Positions 47,725-59,396 are shown, numbered from the stretch's first letter. The stretch: DNA of 64,000 bases from Humulus lupulus (GCF_963169125.1 NC_084795.1:144435766-144499765), one strand, 5' to 3'. Notes: a model not told the origin generated them from the letters alone. Translations and numbers: made by a program.

Positions 47725-48661
47725 CTGTTGAATATTCAATATAGAGGATATGATAATGGTCCATAGTTCATATAACTATATAAGAATACACAATGCTGAA
47801 GATTGAACACCCACAACAACACGCAATGACCCATTTTAAACCAATTGTAAAATACTTAATCTTTGTAAAAAGAAAATTCCAAGTCTTTTTTTGTCAAAGT
47901 TTGTGCAAGAATTACCATCTTCATGCCTTTAATTACAGACCCAATCAAGTTCTTAAAACTAGTATTTAATCTAATACAACAAAAAATTGATTCAGACAGA
48001 ATGGGAAAAAAAAAGTTTTCTTGGTATAAGAAGTTCGATTTAAAGTAAATAAATTTCTTTTAAAAAAAATGATATCAAGGTAAACAAATTCATTATTATA
48101 CTTCAATTTTACTGCTTTTTTTTAAGGAAAAATGTAAGTCAGTCAAAGTTGAATGAGCACAAATGGGCACAAATGCTGACGGATATTACCTAGCCTAGTT
48201 GAAGCTTGCAACCTATACTCCCCACTTATTATTGAGTGTAGTTATTTTTAATAATATTCTTTGTACACATGAGATATATGTATAGACCAAATTAATATTA
48301 TGCAATTGATATCATTGACTAAATAAATAAAAGTAACATGAAGAACCCGACATTTTCATTACAAGAGTACTAATAATAGTGGAGTACTAAGCATGTGCAT
48401 TAAGGCATTAAGGGTTGTATTGATAAGACTATATATATGTGGGTGTTTAGCAAAATAGTTTTTTCTTTCTATTTTTATAAAAGCTACTAACTGAAGGAAT
48501 GAAGCAAATGTGGCATGGAAGAGGAGTCAAAGTTCTCAGACCATAGACCTGTCTATGCTCTTTTCTCTGTACAAATAGACTCCAAAAGACACAACAACAA
48601 CACCAACAACAAATTATTTTATTAAATTTAATTTATTACTCTTACCAACACAATACCTCAG

Positions 48662-48779
48662 AGGAGATATACTAGTTGTGATAGATTTTCTTGAGAAGGC
48701 TGGGAAATTTAAGGAAGCAGTAACACTTATTCTTGCTTATGTTCTTTCCAACTCACTCTGGTCATCTAGTAAAATAAGC
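48662..48779 (+). pseudogene. possible second captured exon in the CACTA element
   Basis: After an acceptor-like CCTCAG at 48656-48661, one frame reads GDILVVIDFLEKAGKFKEAV followed by TLILAYVLSNSLWSSSK. The helical repeat style and the NSLW ending recall plant TPR/ankyrin proteins with a UvrD-like helicase domain, but this rests on memory of the family and a short stretch. It could also be chance. Confidence 0.35.
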
Positions 48780-49329
48780 AGCAAAACATAAATATAGGCA
48801 CAAAACAGAACAAAAAATACAAAACAGAGATTAACCATAAAAATAGGAACAAAAGAGGACTCAAAATAAACAAACAACATACACTGCTTTTATTTTTAGT
48901 TGATGTTTCTAATGAGGCTCTTAAACCTTTTAGACTTAAATTTTAAGATTATCAGGATGCCACTTCTCTTGACCACAGCACTAGGATAAGTCATCATCAG
49001 TGCAATGACCAAACCAAAACTCATAAAGAACAAAACTAAAACAAAAAATGGAACTAGCATCCTTGCTTCTAAGGCCAAAATTATTAACAAACCTAACTTG
49101 GTCTAGAACCCAAATCAATTCAGTTGTCAAGCCACTACACCAATCAATTGGGAGCAGCAAAGTAAGCCTTGAATCCACTACACCAACGATGGGAAAAATC
49201 CTAGAGACCTCACGAGCCTAAAAACTAGACCTTCGGCTACAAACTCTAGGACCCTTTTTTAGAATCACATCCAAGAGCTTAGAAATGAATATATATATAA
49301 ATTAAGTTAACAATATTAAAAATAAAACA

Positions 49330-49367
<38 letters not shown>

Positions 49368-50029
49368 TATACCTGCCACCTACGATGATCGGAGAGGTGG
49401 GGACGTCACCTACGATGGAGCTGCCCGAGAGGATGGAGCTGCCGAGAGTATGATCGGAGTTCTCCATTGCTCGAGAGGATGATCGGTCTAAGAGAAGAGA
49501 GGGAGAGTTGCAGAGGTTTGGGGTTCAGTCGTTTATGATTTGGGGTTTGGGGTCTGAGAGAAGAGAGAGGGAGACTTACAAAGGTTAGAGGTTCAGGGTT
49601 TGGGGTTTAAGGATTGGGGTCTGAGAGGAGAGAGAGGGGATTGGGGTCATTTGTGGTATGGGTCTGAGACAAAGGAAAAATATCAGAGGGAAAACCAAAA
49701 AATTGGGGTTTTTCTTTTTGTTTTCGCGCGAAATAGGCCTCTCTCTTAAAGTAAAATGCTTTAAATTCAATTTATTCTCTATTTCTAAATTTTAATTTAA
49801 CTAATACTAATTTTATAAATATGTTAAACAATAATAATTAAATTAAATTAAAGTATTGTTACTCTTAATATCATAATTAATTTAAAATTTGATATAAAAA
49901 TTATTATAAATACAAAAGTTAATAATATGAAAAATTTAGAAAAAAAAATATAGTTTTAAAAGTTTTTAATAAATACATATTTACATATTTTATTTTATTT
50001 TTAAAATTTTATTTGAATTTTGGCAACAT
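48780..50029. other. AT-rich interior of the CACTA element, right part
   Basis: No gene recognised. Contains an (AT)n run at 49335-49361 and a GC-richer segment (49370-49700) with repeated GAGAGAAGAGAGGGAGA and TTTGGGGTTTGGGGT words, which looks like a former promoter or 5' untranslated region. Frames at 48896-49770 are short and without domains. Confidence 0.45.
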
Positions 50030-50359
50030 TTTATAACTGTCAGCATTGGTCTCGAATTAACTGTCGGCGTTGGGGTCAATAACGACACATTTTAACTGTC
50101 GACATTGGTCTCGAATTAACTGTTGGCGTTGATGTCAATAGCGACACATTTTAACTGCCGTCATTGCTCTCGAATTAACTGTCGGCGTTGGGGTCAATAG
50201 CGACAATCAAAAGCAACAGTGACAATTATTAGTTGTCGGCGTTGGTCTCTATGCCTACAGTTTTTAACTGTCGGCGTAGAGTTCCGTTAAGCAATTACGA
50301 CAGTCAACAGAATTGACTGTCGTGGTTGGGTGTCGGGAAAGCCCAGTTTTGTAGTAGTG
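50030..50359. repeat. right subterminal array and terminal inverted repeat of the CACTA element
   Basis: Three to four units of about 60 bases with TTAACTGTCGGCGTTGGGGT, CAATAGCGACACATT and GTCTCGAATTAACTG, the inverse of the left-end words, followed by the inverted terminal repeat ending TTGTAGTAGTG at 50359. Confidence 0.88.
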
Positions 50360-51793
50360 GATAATTTATTGTCTGTTGATTGATTGTGCTTTGTTATTGT
50401 GTTTTCTTGCTGGGCCTTGGCTCACGGGTGCTATGTGGTGCAGGTAAAGACAAAGGCAAGTTGGACCAATCCTGAGATGGAGAGCTGCGGGGTTGAATGC
50501 ACATAGTCAGCTGTTCGGCCGCCACAGCCAAGGGGTGGAACAGGACGAAAAATGCTTAACCGTCTATTTTGCCTTAGAATGGCTAGTCATTTTATTTAAA
50601 TCTTAGATCTTTTGTAAACAGTCTTTAACTTATTACTTTTGGAATCCCATGAAAATAGAAAGTGTTTATTTGTAAGAATTGCAGCTTTTGTGACCAAAAT
50701 CTTTTGACCCTAGTTCTACTATAGTTTTGGTAACACGTTTTGATTAAATGACTTGATTAGCAAGTCTTGCACCTTTATAAACACACAGTGTTACGGTCTT
50801 GGCTATCCAGGGTGTTACAGAAATATTAACGCGATTATTAATGGTACTCCCTATCTTGGTTGTGGCTAGGTATTAAGCTAGGGCTCGAGAAGCGGATCAT
50901 GCTCGAGAGGCGTTGCTCATAATCCGTAAACTTTAAAATTAAAGGTAAGAAAACTGCACCCGGTTGAGGATTTATAATGGGACTAAGGGTTCCCTATTTT
51001 GTATGCTTTGTAAAGGATGGTATCATGCAAAGTAAACAGTAAACCAATGGCCTAAGAGTGCCGAAGTTTACACTAGCGCCTAGGGCACGGTTCGGCCACT
51101 AGTAGCTGACGACAGCTTATTATGCACTGAGCTCGGTTTAAGCGGGCTGGAGTCAGTGGGGTAAACAGAGCGTGCAACCTAAGGTGTCGACCCTGATTAT
51201 TATTTGATTTGTTTGTTATTATTGATTGGTGGATTGTTATGATGTATAGCTGAGTGATGATTAGCTGATTCTTTGGTTGAATCTTCATGCTTTGTGATTA
51301 TTGTGGTATGTCGAGTGTATGAACATGCTTAAAGGGTTATCCAAATTTTATTATTGCTTGTTATATAATATGATATGTTTTCTTGCTTGGCCTTGGCTCA
51401 CAGGTGCTTCGTGGTGTAGGTAGAGGCAAGGGCAAGCTTGATCAACCCTGATTTGGAGCGCTTTGAGAGTAGAATGTACATGATCAGCTGCTCAGCCGCC
51501 ACAGTTGAGGGGATACAAGGACAAGAAATCCATAAACTTCTGTTTTCCTTTAGAAAGGCTGGTGGTTGTCTGAACTCTGGAAATTTTTTAAACAGACTTT
51601 TAAACGCTATTTCTTTTAGGATCCCATGTGTAAATGTTTAATTATATGGAAAGTATCCTTTTGAGACAAAAACCTTTTAACCCTAGCACATTAATGACTT
51701 TAGAATTCACGTTTTTAACTGTTGGCTTGATTAGCAATTCCTAAACCTTTACAAATACACAGTGTAGCGATCTTGGCTATCCAGGGTGTTACA

Positions 51794-54667
51794 TGCCTAA
51801 TCTCGGATCAATGTCATCTTGTTGGGCGACCTCGTTAGCTTCAAAAGTCATCAGCACGGGTTTTCCCAAAATTGTGTTGTATGTAGCCAAACAATCGATT
51901 AAAACTAATTCGAGCATTTTAGCAACATATCACATATAGTCTCTCAGTGTCACTACACGCCGATTTTTCCAAAGGCTACTGTTCCTTCTCAAGAGAATCT
52001 GTATAGGGTCATTGATGTCGCCTTAAGATCGGCTACAAATTGCCCCATATATTTCTAGGGTGGACTTGAATAGTACGTTTATAGAGCTGCCATTATCAAT
52101 TAATATTCTCCGTACTCTTTGATTGGCGAGCTGGACGGTGATCACCAGCTAATCATTATGCGAGAACTAGACGTGGCTAGTGTCCTCTTCTGTGAAAATG
52201 ATTGGTTGTTTCTCCAATTGTTGTTGTTTTGACATGCTTTGCTTCGAAACAAACTCTATATCTTTGTGGGTATTTAGCTCTTGTATGTACCTCTTCTGGC
52301 CCCATTACTCGTGCCCGTCGGATTTCTTCCTTTTGTAATAGTGGCTATGTCCCTCCCTTGTATTGGATGAGGGGCGATCTGATTTCCATGATCTTGTTGA
52401 CCCTGGTGTTGACTGACCAGATTTTCCTAAGATGGTTGAATGTTTTACCTCGTTGGTTGATTGGGAACTACTCTATTTCATGCACATTGGGCTAATGGTC
52501 CAGCTTGGATGAGAGTATCGATATCATCTTTTAGATGACAACAATCATCAGTTTTGTCACCGATGTCATTGTGATATCAGCAGAATTTGGTAGGGTCTCT
52601 CTTCGCCCTTTGGTGCCTCAAAGGCTCCAACTTCTTCCATGGAAGGCTGTTGGAGTTTGCCACAAAGATACACTCTCGTGTATCTGTTAGGTCGGCATAG
52701 GCAGTGTAGATAGATTTGTACTTTTCACTAGGCTTATTCTTTTAAGTGCCACTCTGGTAACTCTCACCATTCCATTTCCACTTATTATTCCCTGCTTGGT
52801 AATTCTGGGTAGTGAGAGTTGTAGCTGTAGCATCTGTTACTGCTCCAGCAAGCTGAACAGGGGTTTGGCTTGTTCCTGCGACAACAGATTATGCCTCCTC
52901 CAGATTAAGCCATTCTTGAGCTCGAGCTTGGAATTCATCTGCACTCTTAACTCCTTTTCGCTAGAGTTCTTTCCATAAATCACCTCCTGCTGTGATCCAT
53001 GTCCTCATAGCCATGAACTTAGAGCTGCATCAACATTTGTAGCTCGTGCTACTGCATTGGTAAACTGGTTCAGATATTCCTTCAGGGGCTCACCGGGCTG
53101 TTTTTTGATGTTGGCCAACAAATCGGCTTCAACACGAGCTTCCTTCGCAGTTCAGAACTGCCTCTTAAACTCAGAAGACAGTTTCTTCCATGAGGCGATT
53201 GAACGTTTCCTGTACTTATTGAACGATAACTTTGCCAGTCCAGTCAATGTTGCGGGGAACAAAATACATCTTAAGTTGAACCTGACATTGTGGGCCATCA
53301 TTAACGTGTTGAAGGTCCCAAGGAGATTGGACGGGTCAGTGTTTCCATCATATGTGTGCATGATCAGCATCCTGAAGCCAATAGGATTCAGAGTTGCTGC
53401 AATGTTAGGAGAAAAAGGCTCAAGCTCTTCATCGGAATCACAATCATCAACTCCTTTTCCAGATATGAGTTTCTTCACTTGTTCTTCCATTAAGACCATC
53501 TGCTCAAGGGTTGGATCCTTGGAATCTAGGTTATTCGGGAGTTGGTTATGAACTCGCATTTTGTTGTACAAGTTAGATGGGTTATTATCCCTCCAAGCTT
53601 GAGCTTGGTTAGGCGGAACATTCCCATTGTCACTTATGATAGACGGATCTCCCCGAGCTTGAGTGTAACTCAAATCATCATGGCGAGCTAGGCGCCCTCT
53701 TTGTGAGTTCATATTATCACGTACGTCAGAATGTGGGTTAGAACGAAGGCTTATTACAGAGCTTAAGTGATTCCTTAAGTCGCTCTCATATCTACCTCCG
53801 CAGTGGCTCTTTGTCCAATAGCTTCCATTCGTGAAGCTTACAATTCATGGCTGGGATTGAGGACCTTGATTATTAACGCGAGACTATGGGATATAAAATT
53901 CCTCTGAGGGGGGAGGATTTCTACTACTATCCCCTCGAGCTGGAGCATTCCTCTATGGGCGAGGTGGTGTTGGATGCTGAATTGGCGATGCGGGATGCCT
54001 TATTGGTGAAGCTATCCTTGTTCCATTGGGACGCAACAGATTAACTCACCCTTGGTCTACTCCAATTTCTCGAGTCAAGGTAGTGTTGGTTCATTTCTCT
54101 GTGATGAAGGTTCTGGCCGAAACACGAATGGATTTGCTGGGATGTCTCTTCTCCTCGAACCAGTCCCAGCTTGCCCTATTTGGCCAGGCTAGTTCTTGGG
54201 AGTGTGAGCTGAATGATTATCCATGTGGGGGTTGGTAGGTTGAGCATTCTTTGGGATCCATTCAGAAGGCACGGAACTAAGGGTCACAGTTTGAACATAC
54301 CGACTAACATGTGGTCGATGATTCCTGTGAGGATTGGCATTTTGAGTATTTCGCTCAATCTACTTAGAAGGAATTGAGCTCGGAGTTGCAGCTCTGACAG
54401 AGCGGCTAATAATGGGTCAATTATTCTATTGGGACCCACTTTCACTTTGCCTCCTTCTGGTGTTAACATCAGTTTCAGGAGGGGGTAATCAAGTAAAGAT
54501 CTCCTCAATCTGCTTGGAAGCCTAGGCAAGATGGCTCTTTAACTAGGCGTTTTCCATCTCGATGGCTGTCAGGTATACAAGATGGGGATTCGGTAGGCAT
54601 GAGGCAGAGCTCTTAGCATCGTCTTGGTCCACATGTTGTTTTCTAGGATTTCGTTGTGAAGATGGGC
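51794..54667 (-). pseudogene. gag and protease of Tat element A
   Basis: Minus-strand gag is open over 53712-53152: MEEQVKKLISGKGVDDCDSD, NPIGFRMLIMHTYDGNTDPS and RSIASWKKLSSEFKRQF, then ANIKKQPGEPLKEYLNQFTN in the next piece. The N-terminal region (54660-53720) is recognisable in shifted frames. Protease carries [11 protein letters not shown] with the catalytic Asp at 52095-52097; IDNGSS is the Tat form of the active site. Many stops between. The left edge is the TGCCT site of Tekay copy 2; the frame continues at 33039. Confidence 0.85.
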
Positions 54668-55700
54668 TGTAACGCCTTACTAATCCAGGACCATAACACT
54701 GTGTGTTTAAAATAGTGCATAACTCGTGAAGCAAGTCATTTGGACTCAAGAGTATAATTAAGACTAATCAAAGGTTAGGTATTAAAATTTTTGTCAAATG
54801 GTACAAACTTTCTCCATTTTAAAACTTAAAACGGTTACAGGGATCCCAACAAGTGTTTTTAAATAAAAAGTAAATACACTCAATGTCACAAAAGTCACCG
54901 ACCTAAGCAGCAAAACATCAAGTTGGTAATCTGAGACCCTCGTACTACTCGACCATGGCGGCCGCGCTAGCTAGATATGTACGCACCACTCCAAACCTCT
55001 CCAACTCGTGGTCAATTATGTCTAGTTCTCCCTTACCTGCACCATAGAGCACCCGTGAGCCGAGGCCCAACAAGAAAAGTTTTACAAGACATGCGTAATA
55101 ACTACATCATGAACATATAGCAACTGATATAGATAACATTTCACATAATTTATAAATCATGGCCACACATACAAACTTAAAACACCAACATAGCATCATT
55201 AAAAGTTCAGAAAAACACATGGATGCCAAAATTCGCAACTTAGTGCTCTTGAACCCAAGCTCCCACTTAAATACGAATATCACACCTCAAAACTTAAATC
55301 CTAGAAGCAACCAACCATCAACAACAATTACAAACTTACTTCTATACCTATTTGTCCCACTTAAACAACAAAAAAGAAGCGAAATCCAAAATTGTTGCCA
55401 AATTCCCAAACTTTCCCCTAAGAACACCAAAAAAGAGGAAACAAGAAATTTACCTCTGAATTTGAAATTCCTGAAGCTAGGTGATGATATCGGAAGCTCA
55501 ATCCTCTTCTCCACAACTTGAATATCCTTCAAAGTCCCCAAAATTCACCAAAATTTCCCCACTCTTCCTAGTGTGTGCTTGTTTAATTAGAAGGTGTGCA
55601 GGGGAGAAAAGACAAAGAGAAAGGAAGAGTGTAGAATGTGAGGAGGTGGGCTACAGTTGCCTTGGCCTAATCCAATGGTCAAATGACAATTCTACACTCT
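54668..55700 (-). repeat. truncated Tekay-related LTR, minus orientation
   Basis: Starts TGTAACGCCTTACTAATCC and carries the reverse complement of the conserved LTR segment CTCACGGGTGCTCTATGGTG (near 55046-55065). The far end that should read GGGTCGTTACA is not found, so it is a partial LTR; the right limit is approximate. It adjoins the start of Tat A gag. The plus-strand 120-codon frame at 55159-55521 has no recognisable content. Confidence 0.7.
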
Positions 55701-56368
55701 TCTACTAGCTTCCCAACAAGGCACATAATCACGGTGAGCCTCCTAATCATTAGATTGTTTCATCTCTTTGTCGCATATAGATCAGGTGACCACCATGGTG
55801 ATTGTTTGGTGAAACTTGCGTGGGGAATTAAGCCTAATATGCTCTCAAAGTAAGCACCACTCTGTTGACGCAGTTTTTCGCCAACAGTGGATTAAGAAAT
55901 CCAAAAATAGAAATATTAGGCTTTTGCTTTGCTTTGCCATGACCTTTTCCTAAAACACGAAACAACTAGGTAAGCAATAATGCTTAGTAAGTAAAACTTT
56001 ACAAACATGGTAAAAAGAATAGACAAATCAACATTAACCCCATACCAAACCACTTAGAAAAATTAGGGTTATGAACATAGTCCAACCCTTAGCCAAACAA
56101 CTCAAGAATGCATAAGCATCTTGCAGAACAAAGTATAATCTAACTAGTGTATCCACATAACAATGCCTCGCAGATTCACAGTCAAACAGAAAGATATAGA
56201 AAAACCACTCAAGTAGAGAACAAAGCATAACCAGAACTCAGATAAATATTTGTTCTTAAAGTCATTGTATATCATGGGTGTAATGGTGGTTACACTGGTT
56301 TATAGAGACTCCTAGTTATAATCGGATTACATAACAATCATCAAATTCTCACGGACTTGAATCAGACA
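55701..56368. other. unassigned AT-rich sequence with LTR scraps
   Basis: No gene. GAAACAACTAGGTAAGC (about 55964-55980) matches the reverse complement of the unassigned LTR-like block near 5820-5842. TGTTGACGC...CCAAAAATAG (55863-55911) is a diverged copy of the start of the next feature, so this stretch probably contains the ends of two old LTRs. Confidence 0.4.
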
Positions 56369-56833
56369 TGTTGACGTGGATTTTCACCAACAAAAGATTA
56401 AGAAATCCAAAAATAGAAAAGCTTTTGCTAAACCGTAATTGGAGAAACAAAAAGTATTAAGAATACACACACTTTCTACGTGGTTCAGTGGTTAAAATCA
56501 ACCTAGTCCACGAGTCACTCTTATTAACATGTTTTGTTCTCAACGTGAAATTTTTTGTGACTAATTCACCCGAGTTCCAGCATACAAAAATGTCGATCCC
56601 CCTTTTGGTCCATTCTCCCATGTATTTATAGGGAATTCTACCAAGACAATTTTGGGTAACCATGCATAAATATTGTAACATGCATTTTTAGGTAACATCT
56701 CATTTACATAAATACGTTAATGCCTATTGATTTTATGCCCCCAATATCAAGTAATAAATATAGAATAATATCCGAGCATTAATGAGTATATAAGGAATCG
56801 CAGAGTCTTTTGGGATCCTTCACTATGCATCAT
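56369..56833 (-). repeat. LTR fragment, possibly the 5' LTR of Tat element A
   Basis: Begins TGTTGACGTGGATTTTCACC and includes TTTCTACGTGGTTCAGTGG (56470-56488) and, on the minus strand, a TATA-type segment (CCTATAAATACATG, about 56621-56634). The TG start, promoter-like content and minus orientation fit an LTR. It is cut on the right by the hAT terminus. Assignment to Tat A rests only on position. Confidence 0.45.
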
Positions 56834-59396
56834 TAGGAATGTAAATGGGGCAGATCTGATTCGGCCCGGTAGTGATCCGACCCGACCCGATAGGTGTTTG
56901 GAGTGGATCAGATCTGATCTGACCCGGTATATCTGGATCGGGTCAGACATGATCGGACAAGGATTTTTTTATTATTATTATATAATAACATCATCATATT
57001 ATTAATCCTGAAGTATAAATGAATTTTTTTTCAAAAAAAACACAAAATTTTAAATTTCTAAAATCCATATCACTATTGACACAAGTTATTATATCAATGC
57101 AATGAATTATAAAACATCCTTATAAATCAACATATCATTATATCATTAATTATATTAATAATTCACCAACATATACTAATAATGAAGTATATTAACTACA
57201 TTAAATCAATTATAAAACTTTGATATACTACCCTAATCTTCAAGATCTATTATGTATGGGTCCTTGTAAAGAAAATAAACAAAAGTATAAATAATTTATT
57301 TGATTTATTTTAAAAACTTAAATAATTACCATAGTTGGATCTACGTCATTATCTTCATTATTAATAGTGACTAGTTTAGTCGCTCCTGCAAAAAAAAAAA
57401 ACCAAACATTAACTATCAAAATATTAAAAAAAACTATTATATATATAAAACAAAAGATAAGTATAAATACCTTGTTTGTCTTTCACCAACCAACTTTGAG
57501 TACAGTCCAATGCCTCCAATGTAGTTGGATGAAGTCTGTCTCGATGTGAACCCACATGTCTACCACCAGTGCTAAATGCAGACTCTAAAGCAACAGTGCT
57601 AATAGGCACGGCAAATATGTCTCTAGCAATCTTGTTCAACATGGGATATTTAAATCCTGTTACCTTCAAATAATTGCATATATCAAAGAATTCATCAGCC
57701 CTAGGTAACACTTTCTCATCCAAATAGGCATCTAACTCTGACTTCACACTCTCTGCACTAGATGCAACTATAACATATGTATCATAATTAGATAGATCAT
57801 CCTGTGTTGAAAAAGATGTTGATGCATTATCCAATTGCTGACTTCTTTCGCTCAAATCAGGACATTTAGAATTATACTCATCTAATAGATCATAACAAAG
57901 CTTGCGGGCCTTCTCAATTTCAATCTCATATAAATCATTTCCAAAAATCTTAGGAAAAAAAATATTCAATCAACATGAATTTGTAGCTTGGATCCAAAAT
58001 AACTGCAACAGTCATAATTCCATGAATCTCTTCCCAATACTTTTGAAACTTAGACATCATTTGAGTTGCCATATTCTTAATAAACAACTCATCTGATGTC
58101 ATCCATGCTTCAATTTTCATCTTAATTTTACATATCATTGGGAAAAAAAGATTAGCAGTAGGATACTTAGTTCAAGAAAATAACTCTATCACCTCATAAA
58201 ACACTTCCAACTTGTCACATAATTTCTGAGCTCTAATCCAATCATTTTAGATGGTAGACATTTATACTTTGGATCATGTAGCTATGATCGTTGAAACACT
58301 TTCTTGTACAATAAAGCTGTTTTGAGCATCAAGTACATTGGATTCCACCTTGTCACACAATCAAGTGACAACTTTTTAGTACATGTCACTCCGAGAAGAC
58401 GAGCTGTGTCCTCAAATTTTTCATACCTCTTTGGTGTGCCTGACCAATAAGCAACACTATCTCGAATCTTGTCAATGCTGTCAACAATAACAGACAAGCC
58501 ATCCCTCACAATTAGATTCAAAATATGCGCACAACAATGCATATGAAATAGCATTCCATTTAAAAGGAAACACTTAGAATCAAATTGTACCTTCAAAAGT
58601 GGAATCATTGCATCGTTTGTAGTATAATTATCTATTGTCACTGTACTAATCTTGTGTTCAATAATCCATTCAGACATGCAAGAACTTAGAGTTTCTGTAA
58701 GTGTTGGAGCCTCATGTGGGCATGGCACATATCTAAAGCTTATAATATGACTATGCAACTTCCATGAGTCATCCATAAAGTGAGTTGTCACAGTCATATA
58801 TCCCCTCTTTTGATGATTGGCAGTCCACATATCAGTGGTTAAGGCTATTCTACTTTTATTTTCGTCCAAAACTTCTCTAAATTTTTCCTTCTAAATCTTA
58901 TATATTTTCAAAATGTCAAACCTAATTGTATTCCTTGACACCATTTGAAACATAGGTGAAATAGTATTCGAATATTCTATAAAACCACTATGCTCTACCA
59001 TTGATAAAGGGAACTCATGTAAAATGATCATTTGAGCCAACTTTTTTCTTCCTAGTTCAAGATCAAGATTGAAGGTAACTGAGGGGCTTACATTAGGATT
59101 CTTGGCAAGTTGTTTCTGTCTTACTGGACATTTTTCCATGTGAAGAAGTGTTTAGTCCCCTTACTACTCTCTCCCACTAATTTCCTCCCACGGTGATTGC
59201 AAACTGCTTTTATTTTACCATCAATCTTTTGCAATGTAAAATGATCCCATGCAGGAGATGTTTTCTTTCTTTTTATACCTCTACTCTCATTTCCATCACT
59301 TCGATTATCAAGAGATTGCACGTCTTGTACATTTGTTGAAGGAACAAAATCAACATCATCCACACAATTAGACTCTGTAACATCTTGGGTAGACAT
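56834..59396 (-). mobile_element. hAT-family DNA transposon, decayed
   Basis: The left end TAGGAATGTAAATGGGG followed by repeated GATCCGACCCGACCCGATA/GATCTGATCTGACCCGG words (56870-56930) is typical of plant hAT termini. A minus-strand BED-type transposase lies within. I did not find the matching right inverted repeat or the 8-bp duplication, so the right limit given is only the end of the coding region. Confidence 0.75.
57472..59396 (-). pseudogene. hAT transposase with BED finger, broken
   Basis: Four minus-strand frames carry the parts in order. 59396-59121: BED zinc finger SPAWDHFTLQKIDGKIKAVC, but the second Cys is Arg (CNHRGRK) and the His end is altered. 59139-58891: PLSMVEHSGFIEYSN. 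58869-58282: catalytic region with LTTDMWTANHQKRGYMTVT (first Asp), VTIDNYTTNDAM (second Asp) and CCAHILNLIVRDGL. 57969-57472: C-terminal dimerisation region LDAYLDEKVLPRADEFFD, GFKYPMLNKIARDIFAVP and ESAFSTGGR. Frame changes and missing sequence between pieces make it non-functional. Confidence 0.88.

Larger units (their letters stand above)
43582..50359. mobile_element. CACTA DNA transposon, non-autonomous, with captured gene pieces
   Basis: Left end CACTACAACAAAAATAGGCT and right end, inverted, CACTACTACAAAACTGGGCT; both continue TTTCCCGACA. Flanked by perfect 3-bp duplications GAT (43579-43581 and 50360-50362), the CACTA hallmark. Subterminal arrays with CCGACAGTTAA words are inverted between the ends. 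The 6778-bp body has no recognisable transposase or TNPA-like gene, so movement would need enzymes from another element. The interior is AT-rich with host-like exon pieces at 47452-47724 and perhaps 48662-48779. It sits inside the solo LTR 41676-50819. Confidence 0.93.
41676..50819 (+). mobile_element. solo LTR of another Tekay-related family, split by a CACTA element
   Basis: Starts TGTAACGATCCAAATTTGC and ends GGCTATCCAGGGTGTTACA. Flanks aaaat (41671-41675) and gaaat (50820-50824) match at four of five bases; the left side seems to have gained an A relative to the uninterrupted LTR. Excluding the transposon it is about 2.36 kb. Instead of CCGCGG words it has repeated AGCGCTA palindromes (42895-42980). 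It has the perfect hairpin at 43041-43067. Short frames at 42246-43457 are not supported as genes. Confidence 0.9.
33040..51793 (+). mobile_element. Ty3/gypsy Tekay-type chromovirus, copy 2, complete but decayed
   Basis: 5' LTR, primer site, gag, protease, reverse transcriptase, RNase H, integrase with chromodomain-like tail, polypurine tract and 3' LTR are all present. The element is bounded by perfect duplications TGCCT (33035-33039 and 51794-51798). Without the insertion in its 3' LTR it would be about 9.6 kb. By hand I count about 15 mismatches in the first 265 aligned LTR bases, mostly C/T and G/A. The 5' LTR lacks about 58 bases present in the 3' LTR near 50865-50940. It lies inside Tat element A. 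Confidence 0.95.
40331..51793 (+). repeat. 3' LTR of Tekay copy 2, in two parts
   Basis: Parts 40331-41675 and 50820-51793 together make about 2.32 kb and match 33040-35300 in order. The break falls inside the sequence GAAATATTAACG, where another LTR (41676-50819) inserted. The block 41370-41550 is the CCGCGG/GCGCC-rich module and 41617-41639 the hairpin. Frames at 41371-41601 and 51073-51641 are not genes. Confidence 0.92.
16596..54667 (-). mobile_element. Tat-type Ty3/gypsy element A, split by three insertions
   Basis: Minus-strand gag, protease, reverse transcriptase, two RNase H regions and integrase lie in correct gypsy order from 54667 down to 19615, in four islands: 54667-51794, 33039-32178, 29880-28496 and 20524-19615. 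The gaps are other elements with target duplications (TGCCT perfect; GATA shared within tgata/cgata; a decayed GGTAC). A second RNase H after the first and a plus-strand extra frame beyond pol are typical of the Tat lineage. Neither LTR is securely identified; 56369-56833 may be a piece of the 5' LTR. Outer limits are approximate. Confidence 0.82.

Noticed and set aside
55159..55521. 120-codon plus-strand frame with Asn/Lys/Pro-rich content
   Set aside because: Lies in a truncated minus-orientation LTR, low complexity, overlapped by another frame on the opposite strand; no support as a gene.
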